Shown here one piece after another: positions 9,476 to 18,159 of a stretch of 64,000 nucleotides of DNA. Positions within the stretch are counted from its first letter, which is position 1; each line of letters starts with the position of its first letter. The stretch covers positions 62,001-126,000 of the forward strand of contig JANRJG010000009.1 in assembly GCA_033875315.1 (NCBI GenBank). The letters are read 5' to 3'. Origin of the DNA: Candidatus Methylacidiphilales bacterium (GTDB lineage: Bacteria; Verrucomicrobiota; Verrucomicrobiia; Methylacidiphilales; CAZTYG01). The notes beneath the pieces were generated by a model that was not told where the DNA came from, did not search any database, and worked only from the letters and a program-made list of their open reading frames with translations. The position numbers and the translations under genes are program-made.

Positions 9476-9573
9476 CATGCGTTCCGACCCGGGTGGGCCG
9501 GGACGATAAACTTCATCGCCAAAATGAAGCGTGAGAGCAGTACCCATTCTGCTCTTACCAACTAGGAGCAGAA
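9466..9573 (+). promoter_or_regulatory. Riboswitch expression platform controlling the DUF4465 gene
   Basis: Competing helices can be drawn. CTGCTCCT (9468-9475), inside the aptamer-closing strand, is an exact complement of the Shine-Dalgarno AGGAGCAG (9564-9571). A local hairpin AGAGCAG (9534-9540) with CTGCTCT (9549-9555) can also form. The CTGCTC arm of that hairpin can instead pair with GAGCAG of the Shine-Dalgarno. This suggests translational control of the first gene. The direction of switching cannot be decided by eye. Confidence 0.5.
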
Positions 9574-10410
9574 ATGAAAAAGTCAGTCTTCGCCGGGATC
9601 ATCCTCCTGGCCCTAGCCGTTCCCGTGACCCGGGCGGCCGTCGTCGGGTTCGAGGGCCTTTCCCTCGGATCCCCCCTCACCGATGGTTCCATCCAATACG
9701 GATCCACCGGCACCCACTACTGGAATGGTTCCAACGCCACCGGCAATTTCACCACCCAGGGTGCGACCTTCCTCAATATCTACAACACCAGCTTCGACAG
9801 TTGGGAAGGATTCGCCTACTCCAACACCACGGACACCACCACCCCGGGATTCGGCAACCAATACAGCGCCTTCCCGGGTTCGGGTGCCGGGGGATCCTCG
9901 CATTACGCCATCGGCTACCAACCGTTCAGCGACCCCTGGAATCTGACCTTTGTCGCCGACGAGGATTTCACGGGACGCGGGTTGGAGGTCACCAACACCA
10001 CCTACGTCGCCCGCGACATGCTGACCGGCTCCGGCTTCAGCAAAAAGTTCGGCGGGACTTCCGGGAATGATGCCGACTGGTTCCTGCTCAGCATCGAGGG
10101 CCGGAACAACAACGTCTCCCAAGGCACGGTCAACTTCTACCTGGCCGACTACCGGTTCGCCAACAACAGCCTCGACTACATCCTCGATGAGTGGACCTTC
10201 GTCGACCTCTCCGCCTTGGGCGTGGTCGATGAACTCCGGTTCACACTCACATCGAGCGACAACGGCATGTTTGGCATGAACACCCCGGCCTACTTCGCTC
10301 TGGACAATGTCGGGGCGATCCCCGAGCCCTCGGTGGTGACCCTGCTTGTGTGGGCGGGCGGTGGAGCCCTCCTGCTGGCCCGGAGACGCCGCGCTGCTGC
10401 CAGAACGTGA
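9574..10410 (+). CDS. DUF4465 domain PEP-CTERM surface protein
   Basis: This 278-aa protein has a Sec signal peptide (MKKSVFAGIILLALAVPVTR then AA). Next comes a beta-rich body with the DUF4465 pattern: a WEGFAYSN motif, AVGYQ-like SHYAIGYQPFS, FTGRGLEVTNTTYVARDM, and DYRFANNSLDYILDEWTFVDLSALG. It ends with a PEP-CTERM sorting tail (IPEPS, a hydrophobic helix, then RRRR). PEP-CTERM proteins are processed by an exosortase and displayed at the cell surface. DUF4465 relatives have been noted in corrinoid-uptake loci of Bacteroidetes, as I recall. With the upstream cobalamin riboswitch, cobalamin binding or capture is a reasonable inference. AGGAGCAG precedes the ATG. Confidence 0.85.
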   Translation: MKKSVFAGIILLALAVPVTRAAVVGFEGLSLGSPLTDGSIQYGSTGTHYWNGSNATGNFTTQGATFLNIYNTSFDSWEGFAYSNTTDTTTPGFGNQYSAFPGSGAGGSSHYAIGYQPFSDPWNLTFVADEDFTGRGLEVTNTTYVARDMLTGSGFSKKFGGTSGNDADWFLLSIEGRNNNVSQGTVNFYLADYRFANNSLDYILDEWTFVDLSALGVVDELRFTLTSSDNGMFGMNTPAYFALDNVGAIPEPSVVTLLVWAGGGALLLARRRRAAART

Positions 10411-11717
10411 AAGCTCAACCGCGAATCATCGCCCTCCTGGGTGGCCTGGCCGCCACGCTGCTGGCCTGCAGCTCATGGGCCGGACCGTATTCGGCTGGTT
10501 CGGGAGACCCCACCAATCCCTACGATGCCCCGGTGCCGGGTTATACCGGCCCCGGAGGCGACGGGGCGGTGGTGGCAGAAAACACCGTCAACCCGATCTT
10601 CTTCGGCTGGGCCACCCGTTGGTTCGACTACTTCCCCACCGCGGGAGTGGCGCTGGCATGGAGCAACCCGGACCTGGCCCTCAACTTCGTGACAGGCGAC
10701 AATTTTGACATCGTCTCGCTGGGCGATTTGAACAGCACGCAGTTGAGCGGGAACCTCACCCCGGGCCGCATCACGCTCGGTTTTGCCAAACCGATCCAGA
10801 ATCTGAGCGGGGCCGACTTCGTCATTTATGAAAACGCGTTGGGTCTTGCGGGCAGTGTCTTTGCCGAACTGGCCTACGTCGAAGTATCCAGTGACGGTAC
10901 ACACTTCGCCCGCTTCCCTTCGCGCTCGCTGACAACGGCCGCCGTCGGACCCTACGGCAACGTCGACCCCTCGAACGTTTTCAACCTGGCCGGCAAGCAT
11001 ATCAATGGCATGGGTCAGTCCTGGGGCACGCCCTTCGACCTCGCCCAATTGGCCGGCGATCCTCTGGTGCTTTCGGGTCAGGTGGATCTGAACAACATCC
11101 AGCAAGTTCGTTTGGTTGACATCCCGGGCAATGGTTCGTTCTTGGACAGCACCGGGGCGGGTATTTACGACGCCTGGGTGACCATCGGCAGTGGCGGGCT
11201 CGACCTCGAAGCCATCGGGGTTATTTCGCAGGCCATGACCTATGCCGAATGGGCGGCGCAGCGCGGGCTGGCGGGGACCCTATCCGGGCCGGGCGCGGAT
11301 GCCGATGGCGATGGATTGACCAACCTGCGGGAATACGCCCACGGGCGCGTGCCTGATTGGGCCGACAACAATCAGGCACCACTGCAATGCGCCATGGTTG
11401 CCGACTCGGGGGGCAACAGCACCGCCTCTCGCCTGCAGGTGACCTTTGTCCGCGATGAACGGGCGCAGGACCTGGTCTATGAAATCCAGGCCTCGAACAA
11501 CGGCCTGCAAAATTGGACGACCATCGCCCGCAGCACCGGGGGCGGACCGATGACCGGAGTCAATGGCTTCAGCCCCTCCATCACAGAAACCGCGGCGACC
11601 GGCACGGCCAGCGTGGGTGTCTTGCGATTGGTGAGTCTGGCCGATACCGAAAACGCCGGCGCCCGCACCTCCCGCTTCCTGCGTCTGGTAGTGACGCAAG
11701 CCCCCGCCGGCCCATGA
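10407..11717 (+). CDS. Large secreted surface protein of the cobalamin-riboswitch operon
   Basis: This 436-aa protein starts at a GTG overlapping the upstream stop, giving a clean signal peptide (KAQPRIIALLGGLAATLL...SSWAG). An alternative upstream ATG would place charged residues before the signal. The body contains ADFVIYENA, FAELAYVEVSSDG, LAGKHINGMGQSWGTPFDLA and SGGLDLEAIGVI, a set shared with cell-surface proteins that accompany cobalamin-regulated genes in Bacteroidetes and Planctomycetes (from memory). A calcium-type loop DADGDGLTNLREYA and a beta-rich C-terminal domain follow, with no obvious membrane anchor. The precise ligand is unknown. Confidence 0.75.
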   Translation: MKAQPRIIALLGGLAATLLACSSWAGPYSAGSGDPTNPYDAPVPGYTGPGGDGAVVAENTVNPIFFGWATRWFDYFPTAGVALAWSNPDLALNFVTGDNFDIVSLGDLNSTQLSGNLTPGRITLGFAKPIQNLSGADFVIYENALGLAGSVFAELAYVEVSSDGTHFARFPSRSLTTAAVGPYGNVDPSNVFNLAGKHINGMGQSWGTPFDLAQLAGDPLVLSGQVDLNNIQQVRLVDIPGNGSFLDSTGAGIYDAWVTIGSGGLDLEAIGVISQAMTYAEWAAQRGLAGTLSGPGADADGDGLTNLREYAHGRVPDWADNNQAPLQCAMVADSGGNSTASRLQVTFVRDERAQDLVYEIQASNNGLQNWTTIARSTGGGPMTGVNGFSPSITETAATGTASVGVLRLVSLADTENAGARTSRFLRLVVTQAPAGP

Positions 11718-12520
11718 AGATGACCGCTCCCCTCACCTTCACGGGTCGCCGGGCCTTCAGCCTGGTTGAGCTCCTGGTGGTATTGGCCATCACCGCCCTG
11801 CTGGCTGGGATGCTCTACCCGGCGGTCGAACGCAGCCGCATGTCCGCCCTCACCATCACCAGCACCAGCAACCTGCGCCAACTCGCACTGGCCAACCTGG
11901 CCTACCTCTCGGAAAACGGCCGTTACGCGCCTGCGGATGACCAATCGAACAAGAAACGCTGGCACGGCGGTCGCACCTCGGTAGGAAAACCCTTCGACCC
12001 GACCCAGGGATACCTGTCCCCCTACCTCGGTGGAAGCAGGGCCGTGAGCCTGTGTCCGGTGCTGAAGCAACAACTGACCGGGGGTGGAACCTTCGAAGAA
12101 GGAACCGGCGGCTACGGCTACAACGCCTCATACGTCGGCGGCACCCCGTCATGGGCTTACAACAGCGATGGCTCGCGGGTCTCGGCCCGTGCGGCCGACA
12201 TCGTCCTACCCTCCACCACGGTCATGTTCACCTCGTCCGCCTACGCCAACGGCGACCATGTCCAGGAATACCCCTACAGCGAACCGCCCTTCTGGGATTT
12301 CGGCGACGGGCCCTCGGGCTTCCGGCCATCGCCCACGACCCACTTCCGTTTCAACGGAAAAGCCCTGGTGGCGTGGTGCGACGGGCATGTCGCGCTGGTG
12401 GCCAAGGAAACCCGCGAGGTGGGTGACAATCCACACAATGGCGATGCGGTGGCCCAACAACTGGGTTGGTTCGGACCGGACGAAGAAAACGGCTTTTGGA
12501 ATCCCAAACGTGAGCCTTGA
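11714..12520 (+). CDS. Type II secretion/type IV pilin-like pseudopilin
   Basis: This 268-aa protein has a class III prepilin signal RRAFSLVELLVVLAITALLA, with Glu at +5 of the presumed mature protein. The residue before the cleavage point is Ala rather than the usual Gly. The long globular part (GYGYNASYVGG, W-CDGHVALV near the end) resembles the DUF1559-like H-x9-DG pseudopilins common in Planctomycetes and Verrucomicrobia. Its ATG overlaps the preceding stop (ATGA). It therefore appears translationally coupled to the surface protein and may help assemble or export it, which is inference. Confidence 0.8.
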   Translation: MKMTAPLTFTGRRAFSLVELLVVLAITALLAGMLYPAVERSRMSALTITSTSNLRQLALANLAYLSENGRYAPADDQSNKKRWHGGRTSVGKPFDPTQGYLSPYLGGSRAVSLCPVLKQQLTGGGTFEEGTGGYGYNASYVGGTPSWAYNSDGSRVSARAADIVLPSTTVMFTSSAYANGDHVQEYPYSEPPFWDFGDGPSGFRPSPTTHFRFNGKALVAWCDGHVALVAKETREVGDNPHNGDAVAQQLGWFGPDEENGFWNPKREP

Positions 12521-12692
12521 AAACGAGCGTTGGTTCGATCCGACCATCCCGCTGGATCCTCAACTCCAGCCGGAGGCGGATTTTTACCTTGAGAACGGAC
12601 TGGTGGTTTTCACCGCCGCCTATCTCCTCAAGCGCGGGCACTGTTGTGAAAGCGGGTGCCGCCATTGTCCGTACCAGAAAAAATCATCCTGA
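12510..12692 (+). CDS. DUF5522-like cysteine-rich small protein
   Basis: This 60-aa protein starts at GTG, overlapping the end of the pseudopilin gene by 11 bp. It carries the family hallmark: FYLENGLVVFTAAYLLKRG followed by HCCESGCRHCPY, a cluster of four cysteines likely to bind metal. DUF5522 proteins are widespread and uncharacterised. It is the last gene of the riboswitch operon, and REP repeats follow immediately. Confidence 0.8.
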   Translation: MSLENERWFDPTIPLDPQLQPEADFYLENGLVVFTAAYLLKRGHCCESGCRHCPYQKKSS

Positions 12693-12704
12693 CGCGCACG
12701 AATG

Positions 12705-12797
12705 CCCCCGGGAGGGCGAATCTCCCGATGAGCCGGTCTTTTCCCCTCTACCACTCCACAAGGCATGGCTCGGAAGGAGCCTCGCCCTCCCGTTCAG
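12705..12797. repeat. REP pair (BIME) left of the RAYT gene
   Basis: The copy at 12705-12740 (CCCCCGGGAGGGCGAATCTC onward) and the copy at 12761-12797 (AGGCATGGCTCGGAAGGAGC onward) are inverted versions of one approximately 34-nt REP. Each can fold into a hairpin. The same pair lies on the other side of the transposase. Confidence 0.8.
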
Positions 12798-12817
12798 AGC
12801 CGACTGATAAACTTTCT

Positions 12818-13267
12818 CTACGGGTCGGTCAAGGTTCCTTGATATGACCAATCCGACGACTTGGCGACCAATCCATATCTTACTGGATTTTCCAAAATGT
12901 AGGCCCACTTTTCTGTCAGGCTCTCGCTGCCGCGCAAACGCCGGTCCCAATGGTCCGTCTGCCAGCGATGATCTGGATTTTTGTGCTTTTGGGTGAACGA
13001 CGACTTCCAGTAACGGACCCACCTTTCTAAAGGGCCATCGGAAGAAGGATAACAAAGCAAATGGAGGTGATCCGGCATCAACACGTATCGCATAACCTTC
13101 CAATCATCAGCCGCAAGCCAGGTCTCACGCAGCAGGGCATGAACAGAAGGATCAGCCAACCAGGGCAAACGGTCTTTCGTGCAGACTGTCAGAAAAACAA
13201 TCAAGCCAGCGTCACAAGGCAGATCCCATACACCGTGCGCCGGATGTTTTCTGTTCTTCGGCGTCAT
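12818..13267 (-). CDS. REP-associated tyrosine transposase (RAYT, Y1 family)
   Basis: This 149-aa single-domain Y1 transposase has the HUH motif in YVLMPDHLHLL (H67 and H69) and a candidate catalytic tyrosine Y86 in RYWKSSFTQKH, followed by conserved WQTDHWDRRLRGSE and YILENPVRYGLV. RAYTs nick and mobilise REP hairpins without moving their own gene frequently. The gene is bracketed by matching REP pairs at 12705-12797 and 13348-13437, and related REPs occur elsewhere in the window. The ATG at 13267 is preferred to a GTG three codons upstream. All key residues seem present, so it may be active. Confidence 0.9.
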   Translation of the reverse strand: MTPKNRKHPAHGVWDLPCDAGLIVFLTVCTKDRLPWLADPSVHALLRETWLAADDWKVMRYVLMPDHLHLLCYPSSDGPLERWVRYWKSSFTQKHKNPDHRWQTDHWDRRLRGSESLTEKWAYILENPVRYGLVAKSSDWSYQGTLTDP

Positions 13268-13279
13268 TAATGACACTTA

Positions 13280-13299
13280 ACAAGTCATAAATAACTTGT
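13280..13299. promoter_or_regulatory. Inverted repeat upstream of RAYT
   Basis: ACAAGT (13280-13285) and ACTTGT (13294-13299) flank an AT-rich 8-nt spacer, 12 bp upstream of the transposase ATG. It may be an operator or part of the promoter. It is distinct from the REP sequences. Confidence 0.35.
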
Positions 13300-13347
13300 C
13301 GAATGAATCCGAATTCACAAACCACTCTGCTGGCAGAACAAGAAACA

Positions 13348-13437
13348 AGGCACGGCTCGGCGGGAGCCTCGCCCTCCCGTTCAAGACAGGCAGGTCACTC
13401 TCCCCCGGGAGGGCGAATCTCCCGATGAGCCGGTCTT
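13348..13437. repeat. REP pair (BIME) right of the RAYT gene
   Basis: The copy at 13348-13382 (GGCTCGGCGGGAGCCTCGCC core) and the inverted copy at 13402-13437 (CCCGGGAGGGCGAATCTCCC core) mirror the arrangement on the left, so the transposase gene is symmetrically framed. Confidence 0.8.
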
Positions 13438-13450
13438 CCAACGATTTTAA

Positions 13451-14809
13451 TCAAACACCGATCTCGGCCCGGAGCGGGGCGAGGATCTCCTCACACCATC
13501 CGTCCAGCGGCGCGGATTCGGCGTATTCGAGCAGCAGGCGGGCCTTGTTTTCCGTCCCGGAGTAGCGCAGCAGGACACGACCCTTGGAACCCATGGCGGA
13601 TTCCACTTTTCGCACCGCCGCCTCCACCGCGGGCATGGATGGCAGAGGACGCTTTTCCCTCACCTTCAATCCCACCAGCTTCTGGGGGTATTTGGGCATG
13701 ACCCGGCGGAGCTCGGTCAGCGGCCGCCCGGACTCCACCACGACGCGCAAGATCTGCAGGGCCGCCAGGAGGCCGTCTCCCGAGGGCAAATGCTCAAGGA
13801 AAAGGATATGCCCGGACTGCTCGCCACCCAGGGTGTGTCCGCCCGTGCGCAGGGCTTCAAGGACATAGCGGTCTCCGACCGCGGTCCGTTCCACCCTTCC
13901 GCCGCGTTGTTCCAACACTTCATTCAGCCCAAGGTTGCTCATGACCGTGGCGACCAATGTCCGGTTTTTCAACGTGTCCTGCTCCAGCGCACGGGCGGCC
14001 ACGATGGCCATCAATTCGTCGCCATCCAGGGGTTCGCCCGATTCATCGATCATGATGAGGCGGTCGGCATCGCCATCGTGGCAGATGCCGATGGTGCCGG
14101 GGTGTTCACGGATGAAACCAGCCAGCAATCCGGGATGGAGACTGCCACAGCCCGCATTGATGTTGGTGCCATCGGGTGAGGCGCCTACGACATGGACCCC
14201 GGCACCGAATTCACGCAGCAATTGGGGGGTGGTTTCCCAAGCCGCTCCGTGGGCGGCATCGACCGCCAACCTGCGTCCATCGAGCCGGAAGCCGCCGGGC
14301 AATGTCGCCTTGAGGGTGTCGAGGTAAAGGTCGAAGGCCTCCGGTTGGGCCCCGAAGCTGGAAGACTCGGGTTGGAAGCTTCCGTGCGGCTGGGGGGCGG
14401 CATCGATGAGTTTCTCCAGCGCCGCTTCGGTGGCGTCATCCAGTTTGAATCCATCGGGTCCGAAAAACTTGATCCCGTTGTCGCAGGCGTCGTTGTGCGA
14501 GGCACTGATCATGATGCCGGCCGCGGCATTCCGTCGCAGGGTCACGAGGGAAACCGCGGCGGTGGGCAACACCCCGACACGCTGAACCATGGCTCCCCCG
14601 GCGCGCAGACCGGAGGCCAGGGCTTCTTCGAGGACGAATCCGGACTGCCGGGTGTCGCGACCGATCACGATGAGGGGTGAGGCGTGGCGGGCGGCAAACT
14701 GTTGGGCGGCGGCACGTCCGCTTCGCCAGGCGAAATCCGGAACCATGGGGAAGGTACCAAACGGACCACGGATGCCGTCGGTGCCGAAGTATTTGCGCGG
14801 GGTGCTCAT
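13451..14809 (-). CDS. glmM: Phosphoglucosamine mutase
   Basis: This 452-aa enzyme interconverts glucosamine-6-P and glucosamine-1-P, feeding UDP-GlcNAc for peptidoglycan and lipid A. The phosphoserine loop GIMISASHN, a metal-binding CHDGDADRLI, the sugar-binding GGEQSGHI and the C-terminal LLRYSGTENKARLL phosphate site are all visible. Length matches the family. It is the last gene of tilS-ftsH-folP-glmM, an order like ftsH-folP-glmM in E. coli. Confidence 0.96.
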   Translation of the reverse strand: MSTPRKYFGTDGIRGPFGTFPMVPDFAWRSGRAAAQQFAARHASPLIVIGRDTRQSGFVLEEALASGLRAGGAMVQRVGVLPTAAVSLVTLRRNAAAGIMISASHNDACDNGIKFFGPDGFKLDDATEAALEKLIDAAPQPHGSFQPESSSFGAQPEAFDLYLDTLKATLPGGFRLDGRRLAVDAAHGAAWETTPQLLREFGAGVHVVGASPDGTNINAGCGSLHPGLLAGFIREHPGTIGICHDGDADRLIMIDESGEPLDGDELMAIVAARALEQDTLKNRTLVATVMSNLGLNEVLEQRGGRVERTAVGDRYVLEALRTGGHTLGGEQSGHILFLEHLPSGDGLLAALQILRVVVESGRPLTELRRVMPKYPQKLVGLKVREKRPLPSMPAVEAAVRKVESAMGSKGRVLLRYSGTENKARLLLEYAESAPLDGWCEEILAPLRAEIGV

Positions 14810-14944
14810 GAATGGAAGGATTTAACCGCGAGAACGTGAGCAGTGCAACGTTTCAGGGTGGGCGCGAAGCCGGAGGTCCATCGTGGTGGAAACGCAAAGG
14901 GGTTGCTTAGGGATCAAAAACAACGAACACCCACCCACAAGCGG

Positions 14945-15805
14945 TCATCCCGTTCTTCGGGCTGCATCGTTGTGCAGCAATTCCCACATGTGCACGAATT
15001 GGCGGGTTTCGGCCACTTCATGCACCCGCCAGATCTGCGGACCACCGGCTGAGATCAGGCGCGCGTGGGCGGCCAGGCCTCCGGGCAGACGGGAATCTTC
15101 CGGGGTCAGGCCAAGGGATTTGAAGATGAAGGATTTGCGTGAAAGCCCCCAGACCACCGGGCGACCCAGTGCCTTGAAAGCCGCGGCCTGGGTGATCAAT
15201 TCCAAGTTGTGGGAAACGGTTTTGCCAAATCCCACCCCGGGGTCGAAGGCCACCCGCTCGGCGGGAATGCCCGCCTCGTCGAGGGCGCGTCGGCGGGAAG
15301 AAAGGAATTCCATCACATCGGCGGTGACATTGGCGTAATGGGGATCGGCCTGCATGGTCCTGGGGGTGCCCCGGCTGTGCATGGCGATGTAGCCCGCGCC
15401 GCCACCGGCCACCACCCCCAGCATTTCCGGGTCCCACAATCCGGCACCGACATCATTGACCACGGATGCCCCGGCCTGGAGGGCTTCTTTGGCGACAGCA
15501 GCCTTATAGGTATCGACCGAAAGCACCGCGGCGGGCCGGAGGCGGGCGAGTTCCCGGATGACAGGCAGTACCCGCTGGATTTCTTCCGCGGCGGGCACGG
15601 GCTCGGCACCCGGACGGGTCGATTCGCCACCGATGTCGATCAGATCCGCACCATCATCCAAGAGGCGCAGGCCATGATCCACCGCGGCGGAAGTTTCCAG
15701 GAAGCAGCCCCCGTCGGAAAAAGAATCGGGGGTGACGTTGAGCACCCCCATGAGCAGGGGGCGGCTGCCGATATCGAAGCGGCCCGAGGCGTGTTTCCAG
15801 ATCAT
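14945..15805 (-). CDS. folP: Dihydropteroate synthase
   Basis: This 286-aa TIM-barrel enzyme joins p-aminobenzoate to dihydropterin pyrophosphate in folate synthesis. LMGVLNVTPDSFSDGG (first pterin loop), DIGGESTRPGA, NDVGAGLWD, and a C-terminal RVHEVAETRQFVHMW (the RVHDV-type motif) are clear. The ATG at 15805 is chosen over a TTG three codons upstream. The gene sits 60 bp downstream of ftsH on the same strand. Confidence 0.95.
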   Translation of the reverse strand: MIWKHASGRFDIGSRPLLMGVLNVTPDSFSDGGCFLETSAAVDHGLRLLDDGADLIDIGGESTRPGAEPVPAAEEIQRVLPVIRELARLRPAAVLSVDTYKAAVAKEALQAGASVVNDVGAGLWDPEMLGVVAGGGAGYIAMHSRGTPRTMQADPHYANVTADVMEFLSSRRRALDEAGIPAERVAFDPGVGFGKTVSHNLELITQAAAFKALGRPVVWGLSRKSFIFKSLGLTPEDSRLPGGLAAHARLISAGGPQIWRVHEVAETRQFVHMWELLHNDAARRTG

Positions 15806-15865
15806 GGGGATCAAGAGAAACAGCCGCGTGCTCCGCCCACTGCCCTCCGTTGTCCTCTTGCGGCC

Positions 15866-18037
15866 TCAGGCCCCGGCAGGAGCGCCTTCCAAGCCGGGCA
15901 GCAATCCGTCGTCCTTGCCTTTTTTGGTGGCCGGTTTGGCCTTGTCGAGGGGTTCCTGGGGCAGAGGGGTCACGGGCGGAGCGGCATTCTTCGGCGGCGG
16001 ATTCTTCATCTCGCCGTGTTTCATGATGTCCTCGACGTGGGTGCCGTCGAGGGTCTCGTATTCCAGCAGGGCGAGGGCGATGGCCTCGGTTTTGTCCCGG
16101 TTGGCCTTGATCAAGTCACTGGCGCGTTCGTAGGCGGTGTTGACCACGGCGAGAACTTCCTTGTCGATCTCGCGGGCGGTTTCCTCGCTGTAACCACGGG
16201 CGCGGGACATTTCCCGTCCGAGGAAGACGTATTCATCGTGGTCGCCGTATTGCACCATGCCGAGTTTTTCGCTCATGCCCCACTCACAAACCATCTTCTT
16301 GGCGAACCAGGTGGCCTGCTGGATGTCGCCGGAGGCGCCGCTGGAGATTTCCCCGAGGAAAATTTCCTCGGCCACGCGTCCGCCCATGGTGACGCAGAGG
16401 CGGTCGAGGATCTGTCGCTTGGCATAACCATAGCGGTCTTCCTTCGGGAGCATCATGGTCACGCCGAGGGCGGGCCCGCGGGGGATGATGGTGACTTTGT
16501 GCAGGGGATCGGTGTTGGCCAGGAGGACATTGAGCACGGCGTGGCCGGCCTCATGATAGGCGGTGATTTTCTTTTGTTCCTCGCTCATGGCCATGCTGCG
16601 GCGCTCGCGGCCCCAACGGACTTTGTCGCGGGCTTCCTCCAGATCGGGAAGTTCGATGGCGGCGGCGGCACGGCGAGCGGCGATGAGGGCGCCTTCATTG
16701 ATGAGATTGGCCAGTTCGGCCCCCGAGAACCCCGGGGTGCCTCGGGCGATGATGCTCCAGTCGACGCCGTCGGCGACCTTCACCTTGCGGGCATGGACGG
16801 CGAGGATCTGTTCGCGGCCCTTGACGTCGGGGAGGTTGACCGTGACTTCGCGGTCGAACCGGCCGGGCCGGAGAAGCGCGGGGTCGAGCACGTCCTTGCG
16901 GTTGGTGGCGGCGATGATGATGACGCCTTCCTGGGAGTCAATGCCGTCCATTTCCACCAGCATGGCGTTAAGCGTTTGTTCGCGTTCATCGTGCCCGCCG
17001 CCCAGGCCATGGCCGCGGCTGCGGCCGACCGCGTCGATTTCATCGATGAAGATGAGACAGGGGGCGGTCTTGCGGCCCTGCTCGAACATGTCGCGCACGC
17101 GAGAGGCACCGACGCCGACGAACATTTCCACGAAGTCGGAACCGCTGATGCCGTAGAAGGGCACATCGGCCTCACCGGCGATGGCCTTGGCCAGGAGGGT
17201 TTTACCGGTACCGGGAGGGCCGACCATGAGCACACCCTTCGGGATGCGCCCACCGAGTCGTTGGAAGCGCTTGGGATCCTTGAGGAACTCGACGATTTCC
17301 TGGACCTCGTCCTTGGCTTCGTCGACCCCGGCCACGTCCTTGAAGGTGATCTTGTTTTTGTCCTTGGAGAGGAGGCGGGCCTTGCTCTTGCCGAAGGTGA
17401 AGGCGTTCTTGCCCGCCATTTTGATCTGCTGGCGGAAGAAAAAGTACATCAGGAGGATGAATAGAATGAAGGGCAGGATACCAATGAGGGTGGCCCAGGT
17501 GGTGTTGTCGATGGTCTTCTGTTCGACCTGGGGGAACCCGGCCTGGGCGAAGATTTCCGGAAGGTCGCGCACCAGCGGCGATTCGAGAATAATGGGGGCG
17601 CGGTATTTCTGGGGCGCGGGAGGCTTGGTCGGCGCGGCGCCAAAGATGCCGGGGACGGCGGGGGCGGATTCCTTGGCTTCGGCCCCGGGGACGGGTGAAG
17701 TTGGGGCTACCGGCAAACCGGGCTTGATCGAGCCCTCAAGGAAACTGGTTCCGCGGGCGGGTTCATTGAGCACGACCACTTTTTCAAACTCGCCGCCTTT
17801 CAAGCGGGTGATGAATTCCGGGTAGCTGATTTCCTTGGTCACCCCCTCGACTTGAAGACGATGGGCATAGAAAGCGAGCATGAGGACGCCGGCTCCGATG
17901 ACCAAGAGAACAAAAAAGCGGGAATTGGAAGGAGGTGTGGAACCGCCGTCATCGGGTTTGCGGCGGATGGGAGCCTTCGGCAGTTTGGGAGGCCTCGGGC
18001 CGGATTTATCTTTAGACATGTTCGAGTAACCTATCAT
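15866..18037 (-). CDS. ftsH: ATP-dependent zinc metalloprotease FtsH
   Basis: This 723-aa membrane AAA protease degrades misassembled membrane proteins and regulators. Two transmembrane helices (about residues 41-58 and 182-201) flank a periplasmic domain. A Pro/Ala-rich insertion of about 40 residues (107-145) is unusual. Walker A GPPGTGKT is at 273-280, Walker B LIFIDEID at 328-335, the SRH segment [19 protein letters not shown] follows, and the zinc motif HEAGH is at 495-499. A second ATG at 18019 (MSKDKS) is an alternative start. It lies downstream of tilS. Confidence 0.96.
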   Translation of the reverse strand: MIGYSNMSKDKSGPRPPKLPKAPIRRKPDDGGSTPPSNSRFFVLLVIGAGVLMLAFYAHRLQVEGVTKEISYPEFITRLKGGEFEKVVVLNEPARGTSFLEGSIKPGLPVAPTSPVPGAEAKESAPAVPGIFGAAPTKPPAPQKYRAPIILESPLVRDLPEIFAQAGFPQVEQKTIDNTTWATLIGILPFILFILLMYFFFRQQIKMAGKNAFTFGKSKARLLSKDKNKITFKDVAGVDEAKDEVQEIVEFLKDPKRFQRLGGRIPKGVLMVGPPGTGKTLLAKAIAGEADVPFYGISGSDFVEMFVGVGASRVRDMFEQGRKTAPCLIFIDEIDAVGRSRGHGLGGGHDEREQTLNAMLVEMDGIDSQEGVIIIAATNRKDVLDPALLRPGRFDREVTVNLPDVKGREQILAVHARKVKVADGVDWSIIARGTPGFSGAELANLINEGALIAARRAAAAIELPDLEEARDKVRWGRERRSMAMSEEQKKITAYHEAGHAVLNVLLANTDPLHKVTIIPRGPALGVTMMLPKEDRYGYAKRQILDRLCVTMGGRVAEEIFLGEISSGASGDIQQATWFAKKMVCEWGMSEKLGMVQYGDHDEYVFLGREMSRARGYSEETAREIDKEVLAVVNTAYERASDLIKANRDKTEAIALALLEYETLDGTHVEDIMKHGEMKNPPPKNAAPPVTPLPQEPLDKAKPATKKGKDDGLLPGLEGAPAGA

Positions 18038-18159
18038 GCCCGCACCCCCTTGGCAACCAAGCTCCGGGGATGGATCCCGGGCAAATCACCTCCCCATGCC
18101 CCAAACGCCCCTTGGAGGCAGGCAACTGGCGGCGAGAAAGCACCGGAATTCTTGTATCT

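Noticed and set aside
9179-9565. Short ORFs on both strands between nrdB and the DUF4465 gene
   Set aside because: The segment matches a cobalamin riboswitch. The frames have no family, conflict with each other and lack ribosome-binding sites.
15209-17464. 751-codon open frame on the plus strand opposite folP and ftsH
   Set aside because: It is the antisense shadow of two clearly identified genes in GC-rich DNA. Its product is Gly/Val/Asp/His-rich low-complexity sequence with no domain.
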